NCBI GenBank assembly: GCA_034189695.1
Contig: JAXHUA010000034.1
Coordinates: 1-15,313, forward strand
DNA from: JAXHUA01 sp034189695
Lineage (GTDB): Bacteria; Chloroflexota; Dehalococcoidia; E44-bin15
Direction: 5' to 3'
DNA: 15,313 bases
In this document: piece by piece, positions 6,319 to 13,217 of the stretch
Position numbering within the stretch: position 1 is the first letter of the stretch
Layout of the letters: every line of letters starts with the position of its first letter
Notes under the pieces: model-generated
Seen by the model: the letters and a program-made list of their open reading frames with translations, nothing else
Databases searched by the model: none
Told to the model about the DNA's origin: nothing
Program-made: the position numbers and the translations under genes

Positions 6319-8811
6319 CTATCCAAGGCCCTGAACGCTGCGCGCTATGATGGCATCCTGTGTCTTCCGGCTCATCTCGACGAAGTGGGCGCTGTATCCC
6401 GCTATCCTCACCACCAGTTCGCTGTATTTCTCGGGCTCCTTTTGGGCTGCATACAGGGTCTCGTTGTCGACCATATTGAACTGGACATGGTCGATCCCCA
6501 GGTCATGCCAGGTCTTCATGTACTCCGTCCACAGCTTGTAGCCCTTCTCGCCAGTAAGCTGAGTAGGCGAGAGCCTTTGATTGAGCAGCGTTGCTCTTAC
6601 CGTGCCTACGTGGTCCAGCTTGCCCACCGACTTCAGCACCGCGGTAGGTCCCTTCTTGTCAAGACCAGGACCCGGAGAGCAACCGCCATCGTATAGCGGA
6701 TCGCCCATTCTCCTACCGTTGGGCAGCGCCGGAAGCGAAGCCACCAGCACGAACGTTGCCACGCTCTCCGGCAGGGTGGGCCACGGCTGACCATTGATGT
6801 CACGCACGGACCAGGACATCTTGGCGAGGTCCTCATAGACCTTGACGTATATCTGGTCGACGTAGTCGTCGTCGTTGCCCCACTTGGGTGCTCGCACGAA
6901 GTCCATCCTCATGACCTCGTAGCCTTCCCAGTTCGCCAGCAACGCCTCCTTCAACTGGTCCATGGTGTACTTCTTGTCTTCGTAGACCAGCTTCTTGATA
7001 GCCGCCAGGCAATCCCCCGTCTCGGAGAATGAGAAAAGGGTATACCATAGACTGCTCCGCTCCTTGCAGAGGGCGCTGTTCTGACCAGTCTCGACACAGC
7101 GTTCATAGAGGGAGGTCGTCATTGGTTTGGGATAGTAGAGAGCCTCCACCTGGCGGTTTCTGTGCTCTAGGCTTGTCGCCCATTCAAAGGCGTCTTTCAT
7201 CTGCTCATACCAGGCATTGTAGAAATCTTCGAAGGTCTCGAACTTGGAGGAGTCTCCGGTCTTCCTGCTTACCTGGAGCCCGCTCTGAGTGTTGACGCCG
7301 TCGAATATGGCAAGGTTGACCGCCAGGGACGCCCCGTACACTGACGCATTGGGGTATCTGATCGGCGGTGCGCCCCATTTCGTGTCCGGGGCCGGCGCCA
7401 TACAGGCCTGGTGTACCCAGCGCCTCGCCTCCTCCAGTGGATGGCCGAACCAGTGCATCAGGTTGGGAATGAGCACATCGTCATTCCTTATGGACGGGTA
7501 TCCAAGGCCATGACGGATACACTCGAACACGCGGCGAAGGGTCTGGGGACGAGTCTTGGTGCTATAGCGGAACCCGAAAGTCGGGTCGCTCACCCTGGTT
7601 ATGAGGGCCGCTTCCAGATAGCAGTCGGTGAGGTCATTGCAGGCATCGTTGCCTTCCTCATCCAGTCCCCCCAGGGTCCACACGTAGGGGCCGGGGCTGC
7701 CCTGCAGGGCTTCCCGTCCTCCCCGAGCCCACGACTTGCCAATGGTGTAGGCCGCGATCATCCACTCCCCGCATAGCTCTATTGCCTCATCCCGCGTCAT
7801 GATCTTGTCTTCCAGCACGTCCTTCTTGTAAAAGGGCCAGTGCCAGTAGTCCTGACGCCACGGCCAGGCGGCGTTGTGCCATTCCAGCCTGTACGCTATC
7901 TGCACGAAGTGGTCGAATTGAATCGCCTCCCAAAGGTGCTCGGGACGCTGAGCCGGCACCTTGTAGCAGATCTCGCTCATGCGAATGAGTTCCTGCCGCC
8001 TCTCGGGATCGGTCTCGAAGTTCTCGGCGATTATCCTGGCCAGCCGGCTGAAGCGCCGTGCATACCGGATCATCGCTTCGATGCAGATTTTCATCGCGTT
8101 CCACGTATCCAGCTTCGGTATGTTCGCGACCTGCTCCTCGGCGGTACGGGCCTCGACCATGTTCTTCTGTGCGGCTGCCACATTCTCGTCGATGGTCTTG
8201 ATGATCGAGTCGAAACCCTGGTACATCCACTCGGGCTGCGGGGTAACATAGTCAAAGGCGAGCAGGTCTCTGCCGGTTCCGCCAGGGCGTCCCATTAGCT
8301 TCTGCGTTCTCTCTTTGCGGCTCTGGTACTGCTCCACTGCGTCCTGAAAGGTCCTTCCCTTCCAGAACGCGGCCATCTCCTTGGCCTCTTCCAGGTCTTC
8401 ATCGGGGATGATACCGGTGCGGTCATTCACCAGGTCTTCGTTGATGATGTAGGAAGCGGTAGGAATCCAGGTGATGAGATGCGGGGCTGAGCCTGGATAC
8501 CCGACGATGCGGGAAAGGTCGGTGATGAAGATGGGCATGTGGTCCAGCACGGCGGCAAGGGCTTTGGCTCTGGTGATAACGAACGGCTCCGAAGCAGGGG
8601 CTTCCTTGAATACCCTGGTGAACCAGCGGATGTTCTCCAGGTCCAACTGGACGCCGGGCAGCCACGTTGACCCCTTGGTGGCCTTCGACCAGACTGCTTT
8701 TCTCAGGTAGTTGAGCCTTGCCGACCTCTTCTTCTCCGCCCACCACCAGAATTCTCGGGCATCCCACAGTTCCTTCTCGTCCTTCTCAATGGTCCATTCG
8801 GTCTGAGTCAT
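6319..8811 (-). CDS. glycyl radical enzyme, candidate X-succinate synthase catalytic subunit
   Basis: The 830-residue protein is a full-length PFL-like glycyl radical enzyme. The glycyl loop is VRIAGYSAHF with Gly805, 25 residues from the C-terminus, followed by the usual RKTQDAIIAR helix. The thiyl cysteine is Cys470 in VHQACMAPA. The cysteine is not followed by the Glu of the CxE motif of diol dehydratases, choline lyase or 4-hydroxyphenylacetate decarboxylase. The Cys-Gly distance is 335 residues and Arg485 lies 15 after the cysteine. From memory, benzylsuccinate synthase has Cys493, Arg508 (fumarate binding) and Gly829, distances 15 and 336. This supports a radical addition to fumarate; the co-substrate is unknown. 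The ATG at 8811 has AAGGAGG eight bases upstream. It is the first gene of a seven-gene operon. No activase is in the window. Confidence 0.88.
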   Translation of the reverse strand: MTQTEWTIEKDEKELWDAREFWWWAEKKRSARLNYLRKAVWSKATKGSTWLPGVQLDLENIRWFTRVFKEAPASEPFVITRAKALAAVLDHMPIFITDLSRIVGYPGSAPHLITWIPTASYIINEDLVNDRTGIIPDEDLEEAKEMAAFWKGRTFQDAVEQYQSRKERTQKLMGRPGGTGRDLLAFDYVTPQPEWMYQGFDSIIKTIDENVAAAQKNMVEARTAEEQVANIPKLDTWNAMKICIEAMIRYARRFSRLARIIAENFETDPERRQELIRMSEICYKVPAQRPEHLWEAIQFDHFVQIAYRLEWHNAAWPWRQDYWHWPFYKKDVLEDKIMTRDEAIELCGEWMIAAYTIGKSWARGGREALQGSPGPYVWTLGGLDEEGNDACNDLTDCYLEAALITRVSDPTFGFRYSTKTRPQTLRRVFECIRHGLGYPSIRNDDVLIPNLMHWFGHPLEEARRWVHQACMAPAPDTKWGAPPIRYPNASVYGASLAVNLAIFDGVNTQSGLQVSRKTGDSSKFETFEDFYNAWYEQMKDAFEWATSLEHRNRQVEALYYPKPMTTSLYERCVETGQNSALCKERSSLWYTLFSFSETGDCLAAIKKLVYEDKKYTMDQLKEALLANWEGYEVMRMDFVRAPKWGNDDDYVDQIYVKVYEDLAKMSWSVRDINGQPWPTLPESVATFVLVASLPALPNGRRMGDPLYDGGCSPGPGLDKKGPTAVLKSVGKLDHVGTVRATLLNQRLSPTQLTGEKGYKLWTEYMKTWHDLGIDHVQFNMVDNETLYAAQKEPEKYSELVVRIAGYSAHFVEMSRKTQDAIIARSVQGLG

Positions 8812-9174
8812 CTCGGCACCCTCCTTTTCCGAAAGTCACGTTTGCCGGATTCCCTTAGAAGCCACCTGTCCAATCGCGACCACCTCCCTCCGCTCAAGAG
8901 AATCCCCACCACCCCGGTCGTGCCTTCTGGAACGAGGAGCAGTTGGGAGTTGCCTTTCCAGCCTCAGCAAAGGAGAACGGAACTGTTCGTCAGTTGTCTA
9001 GCTTGCTTCATGAAGCCCAACAGACGAAGTCGACGCTCCGATGCGCTGCCTGTTGGAACAAGACGAGCCAAGCTGCAAGCGCGTGCGCACAAAACACCTG
9101 AGGGGCCAGGCTTCAGCCGCTCGGCCACGAAACCCCCAAGCTCCCTGGAGAGTACCATGCATGAGCTTCGGGCG
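8812..9174 (-). promoter_or_regulatory. long 5' leader of the glycyl radical operon
   Basis: About 360 bases separate the predicted transcription start from the glycyl radical enzyme start, with no plausible gene in either strand. The minus strand holds CGAAGCTCAT (9170-9161), GGGGGTTTCGTGGCCG (9137-9122) and TGAAGCAAG (9010-9002). All three have counterparts in the same order in the leader of the gene at 13683-13991. A palindrome GCTTCATGAAGC lies at 9004-9015, and CCAACAG pairs with CTGTTGG nearby. It may be a structured RNA; no known riboswitch motif was recognised. Confidence 0.4.
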
Positions 9175-9180
9175 GGAGCA

Positions 9181-9210
9181 CCTATACCACAAAACGGAGC
9201 TGGGTGTCAA
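9181..9210 (-). promoter_or_regulatory. promoter of the glycyl radical operon
   Basis: On the minus strand TTGACA (9210-9205), an 18-base spacer ending in GTGG, and TATAGG (9186-9181) form a sigma-70-type promoter. The promoter at 14201-14230 has the same -35, spacer length, GTGG end and downstream block. Confidence 0.65.
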
Positions 9211-9235
9211 CCGGCCATCATTGCGCGGGCCTCGG

Positions 9236-9290
9236 CCCGTTCGCCCTGAGCCCTTCGGTTCACTCAGGACAGGCCTGTCGAAGGGGTGAG
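9236..9290. repeat. TTCGCCCTGAGCCCTTCGG-type palindromic repeat
   Basis: CCGTTCGCCCTGAGCCCTTC is followed by GGTTCACTCAGGACAGGCCT and then GTCGAAGGGGTGAGGGTGAA. This is the variant with an internal TTCACTCAGGACAGGCC insert, also seen at 14990. It is non-coding. Confidence 0.7.
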
Positions 9291-9318
9291 GGTGAAGCAC
9301 GCTCTGAGCGGAGGCGCA

Positions 9319-9382
9319 TAGCCCCACATGTCATTGCGAGCGGAGCCGTATAGCCCCACATGTCATTGCGAGCGGAGCCGTA
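9319..9382. repeat. exact 32-base tandem duplication at the end of a family A element
   Basis: The unit beginning TAGCCCCACATGTCATTGCG and ending GGAGCCGTA occurs twice without a gap, at 9319-9350 and 9351-9382. Each unit contains the outer 22 bases of the family A repeat, so the element's left end is doubled. Confidence 0.9.
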
Positions 9383-9516
9383 GGCGGAGCGAAGCAATCC
9401 CGGTCGGGTGGCGGGACGGGGTCCAGCCCCACGCCGAGATTGCTTCGGCGAGGTCCGTCACTTCGTTCTCGCCACGGCGAGCCGCCTTCGGAGACGGGAC
9501 AAGCCTCGCAATGACA
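9361..9516. repeat. inverted-end repeat element, family A copy 3
   Basis: This copy starts TGTCATTGCGAGCGGAGCCG and ends GCCTCGCAATGACA, with perfect 12-base inverted ends. At about 156 bp it is longer than the other copies. The extra bases lie near the right end, around GTCACTTCGTTCTCGCCACG. Confidence 0.88.
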
Positions 9517-9562
9517 GAAGGGGGAGTGCCTCGGGCTCGGCTGGGCCGGTTTATTACGCCTC

Positions 9563-9591
9563 TTGACAGGGGGCGTTTCTTGTGCTAGCCT
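9563..9591 (+). promoter_or_regulatory. possible promoter upstream of the flavin oxidoreductase
   Basis: A perfect TTGACA (9563-9568) and a 17-base spacer lead to TAGCCT (9586-9591), a weak -10 box. It would give a leader of about 290 bases before the oxidoreductase. Confidence 0.4.
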
Positions 9592-9597
9592 CTCGCT

Positions 9598-9886
9598 TTC
9601 CCGTTCCCGCGCTGGACTTCGCGGAGCGCCGCGGGGCGCTTCGCCTGACCCCTCGGGCGATAGCGGGACCCTCTGTGCCGGGTCTGTGACCTGGCCCGAA
9701 TGCCAGTGATGGCTCTCTCTTTGTATGGTCGACGAGAGAAGCGCTCGTCGCCTGAGCTGCGGATGACCGTCTCGGTTCGAGCCACGCTCATCCGCGATAT
9801 CGTAGGCACAGCTGATCGCGCGCAGGGAAGCCTGTATGTGATGTCGGCTACCGCGCGTCAGTGAAAACAAAACGGGGGAGGAAGAG
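9598..9886 (+). promoter_or_regulatory. structured leader of the flavin oxidoreductase
   Basis: Three stable hairpins follow the promoter. GCGGAGCGCC (9621-9630) pairs with GGCGCTTCGC (9635-9644) around a GCGG loop. GCCGGGTC (9677-9684) pairs with GACCTGGC (9688-9695). CGACGAG (9730-9736) pairs with CTCGTCG (9744-9750). No convincing gene is present. No known riboswitch was recognised, so this is a candidate regulatory RNA only. Confidence 0.35.
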
Positions 9887-11137
9887 ATGGCGGCACTGAA
9901 GTATCCCAGACTGTTTGAGCCAGGCACGATTGGGAGGATGCGCGTGAAGAACCGCGTGGTCTTCCCACCGTGTACGACGAACTTCGCCGGCCCGGTCGGC
10001 GAGCCCACGGACCGGCTGATCAAGTACTACGCGGAGCGCGCCCGGGGCGGTGCCGGGCTGCTCATCATCGAGAACACCCAGGTCAAGTACCCCGAGGGGA
10101 AGAACGTCTCCTGCCAGCTCCGGCTCGATGACGACAAGTACATACCAGGCTATCAGGAGCTGGCCGAGGCGATCCAGATGCATGGGGCCAAGGTGTTCCA
10201 GCAGATTCACCACGCGGGAAGACAGCCACACAACACTGAGGGCGTCATGCCGGCCGCGCCTTCGGCGATACCGTGTGGCTTCCTTCAGATTCCCGTCCGT
10301 GAGCTGACCTCGGACGAGGTATGGGACCTGGTCGAGAGGTTCTCGGAGACGGCGCTGCGAGTCCAGAAGTCGGGCATGGACGGCGTCGAGTTCCACGGCG
10401 CGCACGGCTATCTCATCGGCCAGTTCATGTCTCCCCATACCAACCAGAGGATGGACGAGTGGGGTGGCACCTTCGAACGGCGGATGAAGTTCCCCACCGA
10501 GATCATCAAACGCACCCGCGCCAAGGTGGGACCCAACTTCCCGCTCTGCTTCCGCTACAGCGCCATCGAGTTCGTGCCTGGGGGCCTGACCCTGGACGAC
10601 GGCAGAGAGATAGCGCTGCTTGTGGAGAGTCTCGGGATAGACGTGCTGCACGTGAGCTGCGGCATCTACGAATCGATGCCGACACTGCTTGAGCCGATGC
10701 GCTTCGAGGAAGGCTGGCGCGTCTACATAGCGGAGGAGATCAAGAAGGCGGTGAAGATACCGGTCATCACCGTGGGGCAGATCAAGACACCAGCCTTCGC
10801 CGAGCGAATCCTTGAGGATGGCAAGGCGGACTTCGTCGCCCTGGGCCGGCCCCTCATCGCCGACCCGCAGTGGCCCACCAAGGCGCGCGAGGGGCGGGAC
10901 GAGGACATACGGAAGTGCATCAGCTGCAACACGGGATGCATCGGGGGCCACGTGTTCTATGACCTGTACATGCGGTGCACGGTCAATCCCGTCGTCGGGC
11001 GGGAGCGAGAGGAAGGCTGGATTCACCTCAAGCCGGCGGAGAAGAAGAAGAAGGTGATGGTCATCGGGGCCGGGCCCGGGGGGCATGGAGGCGGCGCGGG
11101 TGGCGGCGCTCCGCGGGCACGATGTCACCCTGTATGA
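9887..11137 (+). CDS. NADH:flavin oxidoreductase, FMN and Fe-S part (5' part of a frameshifted gene)
   Basis: Residues 1-380 form an old-yellow-enzyme TIM barrel of the 2,4-dienoyl-CoA reductase/BaiCD type: LFEPGTIGRMRVKNRVVFPP, QQIHHAGRQ (105-113), and HGAHGYLIGQFMSPHTNQR around His170-Tyr175. Cys344, Cys347, Cys351 and Cys364 are the Cx2Cx3Cx12C ligands of a [4Fe-4S] cluster. Residues 389-399 (VMVIGAGPGG) begin the FAD/NAD-binding domain. There the frame is lost at six Gs (11078-11083), and the rest to 11137 is out of frame. With one G fewer it joins the frame at 11085-11840, giving one protein of about 650 residues, the normal family length. ATG at 9887 follows GGGGGAGGAAGAG. It probably reduces an enoyl-CoA or other activated alkene with NAD(P)H. 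Confidence 0.88.
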   Translation: MAALKYPRLFEPGTIGRMRVKNRVVFPPCTTNFAGPVGEPTDRLIKYYAERARGGAGLLIIENTQVKYPEGKNVSCQLRLDDDKYIPGYQELAEAIQMHGAKVFQQIHHAGRQPHNTEGVMPAAPSAIPCGFLQIPVRELTSDEVWDLVERFSETALRVQKSGMDGVEFHGAHGYLIGQFMSPHTNQRMDEWGGTFERRMKFPTEIIKRTRAKVGPNFPLCFRYSAIEFVPGGLTLDDGREIALLVESLGIDVLHVSCGIYESMPTLLEPMRFEEGWRVYIAEEIKKAVKIPVITVGQIKTPAFAERILEDGKADFVALGRPLIADPQWPTKAREGRDEDIRKCISCNTGCIGGHVFYDLYMRCTVNPVVGREREEGWIHLKPAEKKKKVMVIGAGPGGHGGGAGGGAPRARCHPV

Positions 11138-11840
11138 CAAGGACGCCAAGCTGGGCGGGCAGTTGCGTATCGCCGCTGTCCCGTCCGGGAAGGACAAGCT
11201 CAACTACATCCTCGAGTACTACACCTCCCAGTTGCCCAAGGCGGGGGTGAAGATGGAAATGGGCAGGGAAGTCGAAGAGGGTCTGGTCAAGCAGGTCAAG
11301 CCGGACGTGGCCATCATCGCCACGGGGGCGGAAGCGCTGATCCCCGACATCCCCGGCGCCGACGGCCAGAGCGTGCTCAACTTCTGGGACGTGCTGTCCG
11401 GGAAAGCCAAGGTGCCGGGCGAGAAGGTCGTGGTCGCCGGCGGCGGTACCGTCGGCTGCGAGCTGTCGCTCCATCTGGCGGAGCAGGGCAAGAAGGTGAC
11501 CATAGTCGAGATGCTGGAGGAGGTGGGCATCGACGAGGAGCCCATCACCCGGTTTGACCTCCTGTCAGAGCGACTGCCAAAGGCGGGGGTTGAGTTCCTC
11601 ACCCAGCGGACGATTATCGATATTACCGACAAGGGCGTCACCGTTCTGGACCCCTTCGGGAGGAAGTCGCGCGTGGGGGCGGACAGCGTGGTCATCGCGC
11701 TCGGAACCAGGTCCGTCGAGACGCTGGAGGACAGGATTAGGGACGTGGTGCCGGAGGTGTATGTCATAGGAGACAGCAAGCAGCCGCGCAAGATCATCGA
11801 CGCGACGTATGAGGGTGCTGCTGTGGCTCGCCTGATATAG
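11085..11840 (+). CDS. FAD/NAD(P)-binding C-terminal part of the frameshifted flavin oxidoreductase
   Basis: The 251-residue frame opens with MEAARVAALRGHDVTLYDKD, which directly continues the GAGPGG motif of the upstream frame. It continues through KLGGQLRIA to a second Rossmann motif VVVAGGGTVGCELSLHL, and ends VYVIGDSKQPRKIIDATYEG, the standard end of 2,4-dienoyl-CoA reductase-like enzymes. It has no ribosome site of its own before 11085, so it is not a separate gene. It is the second half of the gene starting at 9887. The domain passes electrons from NAD(P)H via FAD and the Fe-S cluster to FMN. No conserved residue looks damaged, so the disruption is very recent or a sequencing error. Confidence 0.85.
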   Translation: MEAARVAALRGHDVTLYDKDAKLGGQLRIAAVPSGKDKLNYILEYYTSQLPKAGVKMEMGREVEEGLVKQVKPDVAIIATGAEALIPDIPGADGQSVLNFWDVLSGKAKVPGEKVVVAGGGTVGCELSLHLAEQGKKVTIVEMLEEVGIDEEPITRFDLLSERLPKAGVEFLTQRTIIDITDKGVTVLDPFGRKSRVGADSVVIALGTRSVETLEDRIRDVVPEVYVIGDSKQPRKIIDATYEGAAVARLI

Positions 11841-11871
11841 GAGAAACCTGTCCTCTTGGGTGGTGTCCGGT

Positions 11872-11897
11872 AGGCAGCCGCGGGACAGCTGCTGCCT
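11872..11897. terminator. weak terminator-like hairpin after the oxidoreductase
   Basis: AGGCAGC (11872-11878) and GCTGCCT (11891-11897) form a 7-bp stem 31 bases after the stop codon. No T-run follows. Confidence 0.3.
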
Positions 11898-11961
11898 GGG
11901 CGGTCTCTGGGATGGGTGGATGCCGGGGGACGGGTGGGTCAAGGGCACGCACCAGATAGCC

Positions 11962-12020
11962 GGGGGCGGTCGCTCCTGTGGTGGTGATGTTGAGTTGGGA
12001 CTGGTGCAGCGACCGCCCCC
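11962..12020. repeat. perfect 13-bp inverted repeat with a 33-base loop
   Basis: GGGGGCGGTCGCT (11962-11974) is exactly complementary to AGCGACCGCCCCC (12008-12020). The loop is G/T-rich. There is no T-run, so it is an unusual terminator at best. It could instead be the inverted ends of a tiny element or a structured RNA. Confidence 0.6.
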
Positions 12021-12080
12021 AGACTATGCTTTCCGCCTGTCGCGGCGACGCGCGGTCGCCTTCGGCGAGATTCCAGCCCG

Positions 12081-12089
12081 TGCTATAAT
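12081..12089 (+). promoter_or_regulatory. extended -10 promoter of the nucleotidyltransferase
   Basis: TGCTATAAT is a perfect TATAAT (12084-12089) with the TG extension. No good -35 box is seen, as is normal for extended -10 promoters. The ATG at 12096 begins seven bases after the -10 box, where transcription should start. Confidence 0.6.
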
Positions 12090-12095
12090 GCGCGC

Positions 12096-12617
12096 ATGGG
12101 TGAAGGAAGGATGACCGCGGCGGACGTGCTCGAGGTCCTCGCCGTGCTGGAAGGTGCGGGTGTTGGGGTGTGGTTGGATGGAGGTTGGGCCGTCGACGCG
12201 CTGGTGAGGAAACAGACCCGTGAGCACGCGGACCTCGATGTCGTGGTGGACCTCACCGGGATGGAGGCCGTACGACACGCGCTGGGGGCAATGGGGTTCA
12301 CAGTCTCGGAGGACGAGTTGCCGACGAGACTGGCAATGACCGATGCGAGAGGCCGCAGCATCGACTTCCACACAGTCACCTTTGATGAAGAAGGCGGTGG
12401 AGTGCAGCGGCTACAGAGCGGTTCCTCCTACAGGTATCCTCCTGAAGGCTTCGCCGGAATGGGTGAGGTAGGCGGGCGAAGGGTGAAATGCCTTACCGCC
12501 GAAGTGGTGGCGGACTGCCACTACGGGTACCAGCCGGATGACAAGGACAGGCACAACATGCGCGTCTTGAGCCGGTGTCTTGGCATCGAACTCAGGGCCC
12601 CCTACGTGGACGACTGA
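12096..12617 (+). CDS. nucleotidyltransferase, aminoglycoside/lincosamide adenylyltransferase-like
   Basis: The protein has 173 residues. GGWAVDAL (29-36) and HADLD with Asp46/Asp48 are the metal-binding signature of the Pol-beta-type nucleotidyltransferase fold. Asp90-x-His92 follows, then CLTAE (132-136) and GYQPDDKDRHNM (144-155), as in the aminoglycoside-2''-adenylyltransferase/LinA-like family. Members transfer AMP from ATP to a hydroxyl of an antibiotic, but many environmental members have no tested substrate, so resistance should not be assumed. The ATG at 12096 is taken with a leaderless transcript. The next ATG (12111) has GGAAGG directly adjacent, too close for normal use. The gene is alone; repeats begin right after its stop. 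Confidence 0.85.
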   Translation: MGEGRMTAADVLEVLAVLEGAGVGVWLDGGWAVDALVRKQTREHADLDVVVDLTGMEAVRHALGAMGFTVSEDELPTRLAMTDARGRSIDFHTVTFDEEGGGVQRLQSGSSYRYPPEGFAGMGEVGGRRVKCLTAEVVADCHYGYQPDDKDRHNMRVLSRCLGIELRAPYVDD

Positions 12618-12975
12618 CGGCGCGCGGCGTGCTACCGTTCGCCCTGAGCCCGTCGGAGGGTGATCGGTCTCCCCCTCCCTCTAGCTCCCTCCCTCCAGGG
12701 GAGGGAGAACACGGTGGTTGTCCCGCGGGCGCCGCGGCGAGTGCGAAAAACCCTCTCCCTTGACGGGAGAGGGATGGGCCTGCCCTGAGCTTGTCGAAGG
12801 GGTGAGGGTGAAGCGTGTGCGGGTTGTGAGCGTGCGTGCGGGGCCGTTCATGCCCCTCACTTCGCTCGGGACAGGGTTCGACAAGCTCACCACGAACGGC
12901 AGATGGGCTCACCAGGAACGGGCGGCGTGCTACCGTTCGGCCTGAGCCTGTCGAAGGGTGAGCGGTCTCCCCCAC
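12618..12975. repeat. repeat field: three palindromic repeat types
   Basis: No gene is seen in 12618-13520. This part holds GTGCTACCGTTCGCCCTGAG (about 12629) and a CCCTCCCTCTAGCTCCCTCC tract (about 12671). CCCTCTCCC (12751-12759) pairs with GGGAGAGGG (12765-12773). From 12842 the long GGCCGTTCATGCCCCTCACT unit ends in CACCACGAACGGC, followed by a second GTGCTACCGTTCG unit at 12928. Apparent frames such as the one on the minus strand over 12592-13395 are built from repeats. Confidence 0.8.
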
Positions 12976-12978
12976 ACC

Positions 12979-13087
12979 TGTCATTGCGAGCGGAGCCGGA
13001 GGCGGAGCGAAGCAATCCCGGGTGGGAGTGGCACGGTGGCAGGCCCCGCGTCGAGATTGCTTCGGCGCTCTGCGCCTCGCAATGACA
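12979..13087. repeat. inverted-end repeat element, family A copy 4
   Basis: This copy starts TGTCATTGCGAGCGGAGCCG and ends GCCTCGCAATGACA, about 109 bp, with perfect 12-base inverted ends and the inner AGCAATCC / GATTGCTT pair. Confidence 0.88.
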
Positions 13088-13122
13088 GAGGAAGTCTGGA
13101 GGGAGAACAGGTCCTCACTCCC

Positions 13123-13200
13123 TTGACGGGTACATCGGGGTAGCCTGGAGCATCTGCTCCAGGCCCGGGCGGAGCGGATGCTCCGCCCTACCCGTGTGTG
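13123..13200. repeat. double-hairpin repeat, family D copy 1
   Basis: ACGGGTA and TACCCGT enclose two perfect hairpins. CCTGGAGCA / TGCTCCAGG has a two-base loop, and GGGCGGAGC / GCTCCGCCC has a four-base loop. It can fold as a three-way junction on either strand. An almost identical copy lies at 15068-15144. Confidence 0.88.
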
Positions 13201-13217
13201 GATGGGGAGCGTGGGCG

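Noticed and set aside
6319..8811. Assignment as pyruvate formate lyase, diol dehydratase, choline lyase or 4-hydroxyphenylacetate decarboxylase
   Set aside because: There is no adjacent Cys-Cys pair as in PFL and no CxE motif as in the eliminases and HPAD; the Cys-Gly distance of 335 fits benzylsuccinate synthase better.
8812..9174. Known riboswitch in the leader of the glycyl radical operon
   Set aside because: I looked for cobalamin, TPP, SAM, glycine, fluoride and T-box signatures and found none that convince.
9848..11203. 451-residue minus-strand frame antisense to the flavin oxidoreductase
   Set aside because: It is a frame caused by high GC codon use; the plus strand has clear OYE motifs and cysteines, and this frame has none.
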